Below are positions 14,588-26,977 of a DNA stretch of 64,000 nucleotides, piece by piece. The stretch covers positions 26,871,629 through 26,935,628 of the forward strand of contig OW387147.1 of the NCBI GenBank assembly GCA_936440205.1, in the 5' to 3' direction. The translations under genes and the position numbers were made by a program. How positions within the stretch are numbered: the first letter of the stretch is position 1; each line of letters begins with the position of its first letter. This stretch comes from Lepidonotus clava. Lineage: Eukaryota > Annelida > Polychaeta > Phyllodocida > Polynoidae. The notes below the pieces were generated by a model that ran no database searches, was not told the DNA's origin, and saw only the letters and a program-made list of their open reading frames with translations.

Positions 14588-14782
14588 CTGGGTCTCAAAT
14601 TATTTGTCAGGTCAAAGTTCAGCCCGCCTCTGACTCTCGTCTTGGCCGGTAGGAGCGCGGTATGCCCCAGCAGGTCGAGCATGCGCAGAAGTGACTTGGT
14701 CATGCTTGGGTGGAGCCACTCTTGTCCTGGGCAGGAGGCTGTCGGGGGCAGCTCTCTGCCCGACGTCAGTTTACGAGCTGCC
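14588..14782 (-). other. Possible orphan coding exon, unrecognised
   Basis: On the minus strand an acceptor-like TACTTTTCAG (AG at 14784-14783) opens a 195-nt frame without stops. Its composition is protein-like: it includes SCPGQEWLHPS, then MTKSLLRMLDLLGHTALLP and GGLNFDLTNNLRPR. It ends at CCCAG/GTTTGG, a sub-optimal donor. GC content is well above the surroundings. I recognise no family. It could be a lone exon of a gene with very large introns, a pseudogene fragment or a transposon piece. No neighbouring exon could be joined to it. Confidence 0.25.
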
Positions 14783-17700
14783 CTGAAAAGTACCCTTTAC
14801 TGTCTCCATGACGTGCCCCTGCCCTTTGCCCCTGTGATCTTTGGCAAAATTTCAAATTCCTCACTTGTTTGACTTGTTTGACTACATCTTCATAACAAAG
14901 GTTACACTGGATAGGGTAGACTTAAGTGAAGAAATTCCATCATATTGGATTTTGCTAACAAAACCAATTTTCAATCATATATATTGCAAATGTCCTAGAG
15001 CTTATTCAGATATACCATGAACTTAATGTTAAATTCGGAAATTTCACGTGCTTTGCATGATACATCAATTTCTATTTGGTCTCTTGCCTACCTGCACATA
15101 TAATCAAGTGTATTAGATTTTTAGGGGCCAACGGTGACCAACTCAAGCTTAAAGGTTCTTCCGGCCTGGGTTATAGTCAATAAAGTGCGGGTAATAATAC
15201 CCCAATCTTATGCCTTACTCAATAAAACATAATCGATTTCGGTTAGTGAGACCTTTGTAAATTGAGCAACAGTACTGGAAAAGTAACAAAGGATATAAAA
15301 GATAACGAGCTAGTAATAATAGACATACAACTTGCCAAGTATTCTGAAGTGAACGGATATATGTCACACTTTAACCGGACCGTTGGACTTGGAATTAATA
15401 TAATTATTTTTACAGCTCCAGTTTTTAGCAAAGACTACCCAGGCAAGCCAGGTTCTAGAGCACCCTTGAACGTGAGGAACGGCAGGTTGGATTCGATATA
15501 TGCAAATTAAAAAAATGCTTAATAAAAAGTGGCAATAGTGACTGGTATAGGAGGGTACCGATACACAGGCTGGTATGTGAGCCTTTTGATGAGTCTTAAT
15601 CGTACGGTTTGTAGGGGGACAGTTCTATAGGCATTGGCACAGGGTTCCCACAAAGAGGATTCGATTCGCTGCAGAGATCTAGAGGAATGCTCGCATATGA
15701 TTGAGATCACCCAAATGTCCTAGATCTAAAACGGTTGTGTAACAGTAATGAACGATTACGTTACAGAGGCAAATACATAATATTTCAAGAAGGGGAGGGT
15801 ATCCGCATATTAGAGGTTAGCCTAACTAAAATGTTCTGCATTTGCAAGCACATGTACAACTTTTGTCATCCCTTTTTTCAAGGGCAAGTCCCCACAAACG
15901 AAAAGGTGGGGGACCCCTCTGTATCCAACCCTATTGCGTGATCATAAGATATGTTTTTTTTTTCAGATGACTTTTTTGTGGACTGGTTCTATCTCTATTT
16001 CAATATCAGAAACAAACATCCTTGCCGTTTAGTTCTGATACCTTTATGCACAATTTTTTTTTAAACGAGGACTAATCTGTGGGGTTAATGTAATCTACAA
16101 CCTTTTTTCATTTCTATGTTCCCAAGCCGGATTTTAACTGAGTGTCTTTAAATCATTTAATGTGACAGCCGTTACAGTTTTAATTTGGGTAATTTGTTAG
16201 CTTCGATCATGTTTGAAATATAAAATTATATTTCTTAAAACGGTGACATTCCGAGATTCTTATAGTACTTTTAGAGATTTATGTCTCATTCACCTAACTC
16301 GGACAGTAGGCCACGAATGGTAAAAAAATAAGTCCTTGAAACTAAGAAAAAAATGTTTGTCCATACCTACACAATAGTTTGAGTTTGACCCGATATAAAG
16401 AGGGTCGGCAAGGGGAACGGTGAAGAGTCGGTGGAGAGGTAGGGGGGTGGAGGGCGTGAGACTTCACCAAGGCCATAAACAGTTTTTTTCGGTATATTGC
16501 CTTTAAATTGCACATACGCGTGGGTTGTTGCGATGATGGCTAAGGAGGTGTAGGCCTAGGTAGTTAGGATAGTTAGATTATAAAAGAAGTCCAGGGTGTT
16601 TGATAGGATTTGAGATAATTCTTGTTGGCCAAGGACTATATGTACAATTTGCATTATAAGACTGTGTTGCAATACTACTAATTCTAATTATTTTGCGCCT
16701 GTTCAGTCCCAAAGCATCTAAGAGGGAATAACGGCATCTTATGATAAGTAAAATTGCATTCACCCATACGTTTTCGGCATGTTCCGTTTTTATTGGACTG
16801 TAAACCATCGCCAAAAAAGGGAGAGCGGGTCCGGACCCCCTTGACCACTTTCTGGATTGTCTCTGGAACTTAGAGTACATATTTTCAATGATAAAAATAC
16901 CTCAGCACTAAAATAGGAAATAGCAATATGTTCATAGCACCTAGAGCTTTCCAGTGAGAGGCCTAGGAAGAACATCATTTCATGGACATCACGATTGCAG
17001 CGTCATACAATACTTTGAAACTCTTTTATGATAAATGTACTTTGAAACTGCGTTTTATTGGGCAGGATGCTTAGTAATCTATCCAGGATTAAGGGCAAGG
17101 TAAAGGTCGGTAAAATAAGCATTGCAATAATACATACCATCCTAGGCCTACAATGATGAACAACGCTTTTTCACAGCATGGTTGTTTTATAGAGTGCACG
17201 TGCGCCAGTAACTTTCTTATTTGTCTACACCTGGCATGTTCTATGATAACAAATAGCCTAATTACCGACACAGGTGCTGATCCCTTAAATGAAATTCATA
17301 AAAAAAATGAGGTTTATTTTTGGCTTTGTTTCTAGGCAGGTCCTTCAAAACTATTCTAATTTTGTGAAAGTGCCATTCTTGGTAACCGACTTCAACATAG
17401 ACTGCAACACTGACATATTTTATGCTTGTCTACATACCTTGCTTCCATGTGTACACCTCATTTTCCAACTTCAATCTTTAAGTAATGGCAGTATTTTTGT
17501 TTCAAATCAGCCTTAAAAAACCTGCTGTCCCAGTATGTTGCAAGGCATCTATGTTAGCTATTGCGTGCCCAAATCTTCTGAACTGGGAGCACTGCACTCT
17601 CCATACGTGACTGAAATATCATAAATGTTGAGAGAACTGAATTGAATGCTGTGTCTTTGGCCATGTTTTTAAGTTTCCAAATGATCCGTTGACGTTGTTC

Positions 17701-20700
17701 CCCTCTGGCACAAACATCTCTGCCCTATTCCTATGCAAATTGATAACCTACAAAAGTGAAGATGGTCATTCAGTATTGAAGAAACAGTGCACACACCTTG
17801 CCTTGGGCACCCCTCCCACTCCTGCCCATGTCACATTCTTACCCCTTCAAATGTCAGGATAGTTTTACCAAATCTTTCGCTATGTAGTGATGAAGAAGAA
17901 ATGTTTTCCACAAGTTCCTGAACTTGTCAATGCTTATTTTTATACTGCATTGAAACGCCAACAAACAAGTTTTTACTGCCCAAAGGTCAAAAGCCTATAC
18001 AAGTAGCAAAACAAACATAATCTATGTTTGGTATTTTGTCATTAGGTTTTATACTTTCTATTGAATGGACCGCAATACCCAAAGAAAATCATCCTGCTTT
18101 GATTTGTTTTATGGTGACGGGTTATTACAACTTCTTTGCGTTATGATATAATCAATTGTTCTGTAAAAAACATCTTTTTTTTAGAATACTGCACCACTAG
18201 TGTTTCTACTTTAGAAAATAACGATGGCAATGTATTTGATTTTATTGTCATCGATATCCTTTTCAAAACAATTCTGCCACCATCTTCGTCTAAAAAAACC
18301 GGTTCTATCGGAAAATAAGTCCCTTTTATAATATGTCAGACTACTTCTTGCAATAGCTTTATCAACTCATGGTTATGAATAGAGAATATTCAAGTATTTT
18401 GAAATTATTGCCATACTGAACCCAAGTTTTGACTCACATATACATCTTTCATTTCAATTGATTTAAAACATGTATAAAACTCCTTGTAATATGATGTTCG
18501 GGGTGCGATAAGTAAACTTTTAATGTGATCTACAAATCCTATGTTATGCTGAGTCCAATTTAAGTTTATCTTTGTCTTCAATTCATATTCTTGTCACCTT
18601 TAATGAATTTTGTAATCTTTTTATTGAGAAATGATGTTGATTACGAAATAAAGTCCTTAGAAAATTGAATAAATATGTGCTGTAGCCAATACCTTGAACC
18701 TTGTCTTTCAATGATACACATCGGTTAGAGCGTACTTGGTGACTTTAACGACTCAGCAGGGGTCAGATAATAAAAGGAGAGTTATGGGAAATTGTATATG
18801 GTGATCTTTTGTTGAAGGTGAGAGAAAACAAGTGGGCGGTCATAAAAGGGTGACAAGTGAGGAATTCCGATGTACTTTATTTTGTGAGCAAATGTGTTTT
18901 ACCTACTGCCTTTTCTTCACTTATCACTACACTCTGTGTGTGAAAGCAATCTGTCACACTTGGTGGATCAGAAGTAGAAGTTTTAATTAGGGTATGTGGA
19001 TGGAAGAACAGGTTGATGTGGAAAGACTGTTGGTACACAGCTAATACATAATGTTTTAAGCAAGTAGCAGGAGCGGTTGAACACAAATATCATATATCAA
19101 TGATTGTATTAGTTTAGAATTATGGCGGAAGTCAGTATAACCGTTGGCCACGGTTTCCTTCACGGTGTCAATGGCTTCCAACGTTTTGTTGAGGGAGGCA
19201 AGAAATCATCACAATGGGGATCCCCTTAGTCCGCACCCATGTTTGGTCAGGGGCCAGGTACTGCTCACCGTGACCTACTTCCTGAGCTGCTCAGTCAACA
19301 ATGACTGCTCACTGTCCCACTATCGAGGGCAGGCTAGTACTTGTATACATATATAATGGGTTCCCTATTAAAAGCTAATATTCTCTAAGGTAAAATATTG
19401 ATAAACCTGTAGATTATTGCTCTCTTGGGTGGAAAGGACAACGTCGTCAAACTTGTATAGAGCAAATAGGTTTACTGTATGAAAAGAAATGATACTTCCA
19501 CAGTCATTCGTGATTAACAGCATTACTATTGTGCGTTGCCATATTTATTTTGATAATATGGAACTTGATACTCATTAACAATTATCTCTGCATGAAGATT
19601 TATAGGTTCCATTTCCTTCAATCAATCAGATGTAAAGTTAAATTACATTGATAAGAGATGGAGTATGAGAACATACTATTACTTTGTTGCTAGATATTAA
19701 GAGCATTGGGGAGGAGCTATAGAACCAGACCCATGTTACCTGGCTCTGTATCTACCATCAGTGCACTGGACGGGAGTCAAAATCGACTTTCAGTCAGGAA
19801 AATGAGGGCAAAACATGCAAAATTGGCAAAGCCCCGTTGACTCTATTCTAGCTGAAGTTAAACATTTCATGTTGCCTTGATTGATTCAGTAGCAGTTGTC
19901 ATTGTATTTCCAAGCTGACATTGATTGGGGAATAATAAATCCCATTCATGCTGTTAGAGGCAATATCCTTCAGAATTCCTCTTAGTTGGTTTTATCTTGT
20001 AATCTGATGTTTCCTTTTTGTAAAAGTTGTTTTCAAAACGTACCATGCTATTATTATAAGGATAATTTTAATAATATTATTATTCTGTTCTCAGCACAAA
20101 CTTCATTTTAGAAAATGTGGTGGGTGGCATAGCTTCGGACAAAAAGAAATAGAACTATGCCATAGCGTGGCTAGATGCGGTATAAAAGTCTGCGGCCAAC
20201 ATTTACAAACTTAAAGTATTGGAGCAGATTGCTCATTTACAATATGTTATGCAAACTATGGCTCACACCCTTGTAAATAAATTGTCACATGCCTACCCAT
20301 ATTAACATATTTTACAATTTTCGATATAGGTATTGCATACAGTTATGGAATCATAATAGAATTCTATGGTATCTTCATACTTCGGTATCATAGAGTAAGT
20401 GTATTTCTATTTGAGTTAAAAATTGATCAGATCTTTAACTACCGACTACGTGGTATGCATGACATGATTTAGAATAAAGCATTTTCCCAGCTTTGTTTGT
20501 TTAAATAAACATCTAATTTAAAACTATGCCCACTTTTAGTAGTATAAAATATAAATTACTTTAACCATGGACTAAAAGCACCAACACCAGGCCCAAAACA
20601 AACAAGTGACAGTCAGGGCTCGTCCCCGTTTTCTGATCGATGAAGGTAATTTGGACATGGGAGAATAATCCCAATTGATTTCCAACAGTCAAGTTTGTGC

Positions 20701-23700
20701 TCTGTTTGTGTGCAGACAACTGTTGCTATGGTATAGCTCAAAAACAGTCAATTAGAAATTTATAACTTTAATGGGCCACGACAACGTCTGCTGGCTTTAC
20801 TTTGCTTAGCAACAAAGCTTGAATATTTCATAACAAAACAGCTGACTTGACACAGAACCTAGACTCCCTGGATACAATTATAGGTTAGAGGGTAGAGACA
20901 GAATGCCCTGAAAAGCTGGCGGATCTAGGTATAGACTGAGGAAGAAACGGCCAAGGTGTGCAAGCGCGCGATGCCCGGGGAGAGGACGCTGCTAGATAAT
21001 GGTTGCTGCGTGATCACACTATTCTGGACATCCAGGTGGGTGAGGGGACAGGCGGGGTATTGTAACCAGGACACAAACATGGATTTGTGCCTCAGAGACT
21101 TGGGCCGTTTTATTGCTCGTCAAAAAACACCCCAGACCCTGTGGTGGGGCTGGAGCAGGCACACAGGAGCAGACTTAAAGACTCAAGTAGACTAATGCTA
21201 GATACAGACCTGTCTCTTGTCGTTGGCTGCCTACTTTATCATTATCAAGGACAGCTTGTGACACTATAATATTATATAGGTAGACAGAATTAGCCCTAAA
21301 AAATGCTATGGATTGCATATTATTATAATGGATCGACCGTACAATTGACGGCATTTATGTTGAGAGATGACTGGTATTTCTACCGGTCTATTTTCGATTC
21401 ATCCATATCAGCAAGATATATTGATGAATTATGATATATTATATATCAACCCAACGTATCATTACTATGCTGATATATATTATAATAACAATATTATAAA
21501 CGACTTAGGGCCTACACTTACCATGCTGCTACTATTCTGACCTTATTCTAAGTCATGGGCACAATTATATTTCGACTGCAATGTTATTCTGTGAGAGATA
21601 CCTATACTTATACAATATAATGCCAGTTCTTTAACTGCTGAAATTCCCTATCCACTGGTCCAGGACCTAAAACAAAGGTACCTCTTGCAGACCAGCCAGG
21701 CTAAAAACACCTCTATCGTCCTCCCTAAGCTGAGATAAAGAGTCCATAGTATGCAGAGGATTCAACTAACAACGTCGTTATACGTTCCCCTCCCCACTTC
21801 ACCAGATCCTCAAAGTAGACAGACGAAACAAAAATACAAACAGCCAAAAAGCTGGAAAAATGTGCACTAAAGGAGACAGAATTTAAAAGATAATAAGAAA
21901 AGAAAAGCAGAAGCGACCTCTCCAAGCTTATGATATAGTATAAGGTCTATGATCCAGAAGCATAATATAAGGGATTGTGTGGAGGATTGAGAGTAACTGA
22001 AGCGTGACAATTTCCGTACACCCCCCGTCTGCCTATTGCCGTAGTTCACTTAACCGTGGGGGCGACTTCCTGTATTAATGATATGAGAGATGAGAAAAGA
22101 CTTATCGAAATAGTGCCGGAGATTTGATAAATTATCATGGATAGGACTAGGGAACAGGGAGGGATATTGGGTATAAACAGTTTCTCTTATAGTACATAGA
22201 TAAAAAATGGACCAATATACTATTGTGAGTCCTAGAAAGAACTAAAAACTATACATTATTCACATGTAACTAACCTTTCATCATTATTTGAAAAACTCTA
22301 TTCCACAGTTTAACTGTAGTTAGTGGTAAGTAAATACTTGGTAAACCAACTGAATCTCCACTAAAAATCACTAGACATCCCTATTAATTTTATAATTATG
22401 CATCGCGAAATATCTTTAATTAACTAACTTTGAACCTATATATACATCGTTTTTTTTCCAAAGGTATGGGTGTTTCTGCCCAATATATTGTTTGTATGAT
22501 CCTTCGTCAATGATTCCAGGTGAAATTGTTGACTGTACCAGGTCTGAAGCAGTTGCAAATGGTTTAGAAATTTCTGTGTGGGTTAACCGGTTTTACCATT
22601 AATTACATAAGCGCAAGCTTGAGGTAACCTACAAGTTATCATTCCAGTGATCCTCTATCACTATTCAGTCCTATTTCTACACATCCACCGTTTTTTCCCA
22701 GCATTGGCCCTATTTGGTTCTCTACATATAGTTCTTTCATTGGTGTTCTCACCTTACTGGTTTAAAAATAAGTTGTTGACGTGCCATCCACAAGGTACAC
22801 ACACTCTTAGGATGGAGGACATTATATGCCCCTTGGTAAATAGAGAGAGGGGAAAAGGCAAGCGTTCTGCAAAGATCAAACTACTGTTATGTACCGGGTT
22901 AAACATAGTTATGAGTTTGGATGGTGGTCCTATTAAATTTTGGCTAATCCAATAGGTAAAGTCTCTGTTTTAACTGGATTATTATTCTTAGAGAAACGTT
23001 GCTCCTTTTTAAATAAGGTTTCTTGGGAAATAGCCGTGCTACCGGTCATATACTTAACGTTTTGCAATACACTAATATGCATGTATAACACCTTATCCCA
23101 GTCATCACAGTCATAATTAAGATAAAGCTTCTCACATTGAAAAGACAAAGTTATCACGATATAATCTACCAATGAATTAAAAGTCGCAATTAAATACGTC
23201 TGTGCTTTAAAATCAAAACACTTCAGATGGAAATACCTGTCATACCGATATCTCAAATAGGTATTGGAATCTATAGTTATATGCTCAATACATGACCGCC
23301 AACAAAACTTGGGCCAGAAATATTTTTTTCTTGAAACATAATGATGAGATAGTAGGGAAAATACTTATGAAAATCGAGTGTTTGCTTACACTGGAACCAT
23401 TTGGAAAATACATGTAAACCCTTGGTCATTACATGTGCATGGTAAATAGGCCAGAGATTGAGACTATATTTTTCCTCAGAGAATATCACAAACGTGTATA
23501 AAAGTCTAGGATATAAAGATATATAACACATCAGGTTTTGGGATATTTTTCTCTGGATCATCCATGCGAATATATAAACACCGTCGTTCAATGAGAGCAA
23601 ATTTGTGTTGATGGATATAAAAAGATACCTATCATTATGTAGTCGGAACATTTTGAAAGATTTAAAAATGATTGTAGCCTCAATGCAAGGGACATTATAT

Positions 23701-23992
23701 ATAGGCATATCATTTCAGGAAAAACGTCTTTGCTCACGGATTGGCAACTAACAGAGATCTTTTTTTTGTAGACGTGTGACTTCACCCTTTCAGTAAAAAT
23801 AGTTGTCTAGATCTGGTATGAAAAACGGATGGATTATGTTGTTTGTAAGCTTTGGGATACTGGACGGGAAAACATCGAGATCTACCTTTTGCCTGTACCT
23901 GGTTCTCGGACAATTCTCCCCTGGGATAGCTACCAAGGAAAATGTATGAGGATCACTACCCCTGGGATGACTACGCACCAGCGCAACTACCC
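14783..23992. other. Long gene-free stretch
   Basis: No exon chain or RNA gene is supported over about 9.2 kb. A small GC-rich patch at 20940-21060 (CpG-rich, donor-like CCAG/GTGGGT near 21032) could be an exon or regulatory island but has no partner. The longest open frame (minus, 23277-23708, 143 codons) is AT-rich with no recognisable motif and is probably chance. Confidence 0.4.
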
Positions 23993-25038
23993 CAGTAGCG
24001 GATTCAGTGGGGGAGTCCTGGGCGTCCTGACCCCCCACCCCCCACCCCCCACCCATTTTGGTGGACGCCTAAACTAAAAAAAGCGGACAAATGTTTCGTG
24101 TGTATGCTCGAATGGACACCGTTTTAGTACTTAGCCTTTATAAATGCTGCCCCCCCCCCCTTCAGTGGGGTCTGTTAAGGTAATTTTTTTGGGTGAAATC
24201 TTTACACGGTGGATAAAAGCATCACATTTTGTATAAGACACCTCTGAGGCATAAATGTCAAATCTGGAAGGGGAGCCACCTTGAAATATCGATAGGACAG
24301 ATGTGGGGGCCAAAAAACCAATATGGCCGACTTTTGCTATAAACAGTCTTATATCTCAGCTTCTAAAATGACTAAAAAGACATGATTGGTGTTAAAATTG
24401 GGAGATTATGGGTCAGGAAATCCAATTATTTCCATTTGAAGCCAATGCAGAAAACCAAAATTCAAGATGGCTGACCAATATTCAGAAATAACATGATTTT
24501 CAGCCGCTAAAGTATCTAGACAAGTGGAAATGGTTCCAATATCAGTTGTTTATAACCTAGAGGGCTCTATAGATATAATATTCATCCAATACAATACCAC
24601 AGATTTTAAAAAGGCTGAATTTATTAGAACAAGATCTTTGATAAGAACCCTTTGATAATGACGGCTGGATTCCAAAATAATTAAAAAGAAAGGATACAGA
24701 CTTTACTCCTTCGCAACAAGATTTCTTGATTTCATTTGGTATGATGATCCCACAGGACCCCTTCATTGAATTTCAAAGGGAAGCCACCTCAAAATAATTA
24801 TCAACACAACCCCAGTGCGGGCCGAAAATCCAATATGGCCGACTTTTATTGAAAAAATCTTATATCTTAGCTTTTTTTTTGTCAAAATTTCATTTTGGTA
24901 TTTCAAGGTGGCTCCCCTTCTAGATTTAATAGTTATGCCTCAGAGTTGGCTCATGCAAAATTTGGTGCTTTTATCCGCTACATAACGAAAATGTTGTAAC
25001 AGACCCCATCACTTTCGGAAATCCTGTATCTGCCCCTG
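23993..25038. mobile_element. hAT-like MITE remnant, split by a later MITE
   Basis: The left end CAGTAGCGGATTCAG (23993) and the inverse of the right end, CAGGGGCAGATACAGG (ending at 25038), match at most positions. They resemble the CAG-N-GGCGGAT termini of hAT-type MITEs. Another MITE (24165-25009) sits between them, so this is best read as an older element interrupted by a younger one. Flanking 8-mers AACTACCC and CTTGGTGC do not match, so no target duplication is demonstrated. Confidence 0.45.
24165..25009 (+). mobile_element. MITE family 1, copy A (long inverted repeats)
   Basis: An 845-bp element starting GTGGGGTCTGTTA and ending TAACAGACCCCAT. The inverted similarity extends far inward: the left block with CTCTGAGGCATAAA, GGGAGCCACCTTGAAATA and AATATGGCCGACTTTT recurs inverted at the right end. 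The reverse complement of copy B (28500-29485) aligns over the whole length, with B longer. Flanking 8-mers CCCCTTCA and CACTTTCG agree at 5 of 8 positions, a weak duplication. No coding capacity is seen, so it is non-autonomous. Confidence 0.8.
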
Positions 25039-26339
25039 CTTGGTGCATGCTTCTTGACTCCTTCTGATCCAAATGTCGGTGATTGTTAGGGATATCTGAA
25101 AAAGTAAATATTTTCCTGATGATCCAGACAATCCACAACTCTCATTGAAAATCTTGTAAACAACAGTTGGGGTTAGCTAGTGTAAACTCCTGATTAGATG
25201 TTTGGATTTTTGATCCTGGCAAAGTTAGTGTAGGGACAGGATTGAGAGGTTCCTTGGGCTTATTCTTGGGACTCAAGAGTTTTTGTGTATTGGTTCAGGA
25301 GAGATATCCACCATAGAGTCAACACTAAGATACTAAAGAATTAGAGAAGTGTTGAGATCTAGTCTATTTTTGTGCTTTAACAGTTACTTGTGTTTGGCAT
25401 GTATGGTCACCCTCGAGGTACCTTCATCTCATGGCCACACTGTTAAAACAAGTGTTTAGAACCTAAACACTTTCCTAAACACTTCGGCGCATCCAGTTTT
25501 GGAACACTTTATTTCCCTAAACATGTTTAGAATTATTGGTGTTTAGGGTTAAGTGTTTAGAAATGTGTGATGTTTAGCTGTTTACCCATGAAGTGTTAAG
25601 GTCCTCAAGGTGTTTAGAATCAAAATGCTTATGCTTTTTTGATGTTTAGCTGTTAAGTGTTTAGAAATCTATGATGTTTAGGTGTTTATCTATGAAGCAT
25701 TTAGGTCTTCAAGGTGTTTAGGGTAAGGTGTTAAGTTAAACAGTAATATACCATGATATGTACAGTGTTCTTTCATTCTTAAGGATGAAAACCATTTTAA
25801 ATATAACAATAATATAAAGTAGTGTGTTAAAAAACCCCGTAGATTTTACATGTAAAACACTGCTATGGTACTATGCCATACAGTTTACACCAGATATAAT
25901 GTTAACAGCATTTAAAATTTTATTTTTCCTGTAAACACACTACAGGATCATTGAGCCAATAACCAAGTATGTCCTTCCTTCTTGGTTAAGCCTTGCATGG
26001 GTTGTTTGATTATTGGAGGTAAAACCTTCAGGGTATAGGTAAAAAAGTTCTTGAACTAAAAAGGTGTCTACATGTTAATCCTACTGAAAAGGTGTTTTAA
26101 AACTTTTTGTAAATGTTTTAGGGGTGTTCTGGTTGGTTGACCGTACCTAGAACAGCAGGCCAATGAAGTGATTATCTTAATGACGCTACAAAAACTTAAA
26201 AATCTAACATTTTGAATCACAAAGTTCCAAGTTCCTAAGTGTATGGAAAAAACATTTTACTAATCCTGGCCAAAAATATGGACGGCATGTTGCAAACCAC
26301 TAATGGTACAACTACTTCAAAGTAGTAATTTGATAACTT

Positions 26340-26409
26340 CAGTAGCCGAGATTAGAACCCCGGGCCCCTCACATATGAAGCCTATGCTCTACCACTGAGC
26401 TATGGAGGC
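26340..26409 (-). pseudogene. tRNA-like sequence (tRNA pseudogene or SINE head)
   Basis: The minus strand reads GCCTCCATAGCTCAGTGGTA..., with a box A (TAGCTCAGTGG) and a paired D stem (GCTC/GAGC). A T-arm with box-B-like GGTTCTAATC pairs over five positions, including one G-T. The acceptor 3' half does not pair with GCCTCCA and the anticodon stem is poor, so it is not a functional tRNA. Confidence 0.6.
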
Positions 26410-26443
26410 CTGTAGGTAGACACAGCCCAGCTTTGCTACTTAA

Positions 26444-26786
26444 CCCTTTAGACCCCACGGATTGCATTCATAAATTGCTCGATTTCCCCAGGATTTCCAT
26501 GGATTTCCTTCTAGAATTCCAGAATTTCCCTCTAATTATTGAAGTTTAAGGCTTAACCCATGCTAAACAATTGAAGTTTTTAGAATATGGTTTGTAACAT
26601 TGATTAGGGAATCAAATCAGCTTTAAATCGATATATTGGCTGTTTTTGTATGTTAGATACTTATCACAGTGTCCCACCTGGAAAAATATGGAAAAATTAT
26701 GGAAAAACAGCCATTTTTCCGGGCGGCCACGGCCGGATTGGGGAGTACACCCTCGGGCGGCCATGGCCGGATTTGGGTCTAAAGGG
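26444..26786. mobile_element. piggyBac-like MITE with TTAA target duplication
   Basis: A perfect inverted repeat CCCTTTAGACCC (26444) / GGGTCTAAAGGG (to 26786) is flanked on both sides by TTAA (26440-26443 and 26787-26790), the hallmark of piggyBac insertion. It is 343 bp with no ORF. Just inside the right end is a doubled GGGCGGCCAYGGCCGGATT motif (about 26722-26773). It is nested inside the CACTG element, hence younger than it. Confidence 0.85.
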
Positions 26787-26905
26787 TTAACTGAATAAGT
26801 AGGGGTATGAGAGTATTGAACTATTGTCTGTCTAATGTTGAATACCTGTATAGTAGTACATATCCTACTCATTGGTGTTGACTCTGCCAGTGTGCACTGC
26901 ATGCA

Positions 26906-26977
26906 GTCCAAGTTAGCTCAGTTGGTTAGGCTTCTACCTTGAATGTAGAGAATGTGGGTTCTAATCCCAAAATGTCC
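26906..26977 (+). pseudogene. tRNA-like sequence (anticodon loop TGA)
   Basis: Box A (TTAGCTCAGTTGG, 26913-26925) and box B (GGTTCTAATCC, 26957-26967) are both present. A perfect 5-bp anticodon stem (TCTAC/GTAGA, 26933-26949) holds a 7-nt loop CTTGAAT. The T stem pairs at four of five positions. The acceptor halves (TCCAAGT and AATGTCC) do not pair, so it is a tRNA-derived SINE head or tRNA pseudogene. Confidence 0.65.

Noticed and set aside
22933-23708. Two consecutive minus-strand ORFs (107 and 143 codons) as a possible gene
   Set aside because: They are in different frames, AT-driven in composition, with no recognisable motif and no splice sites joining them. Such lengths are expected by chance in this much AT-rich DNA.
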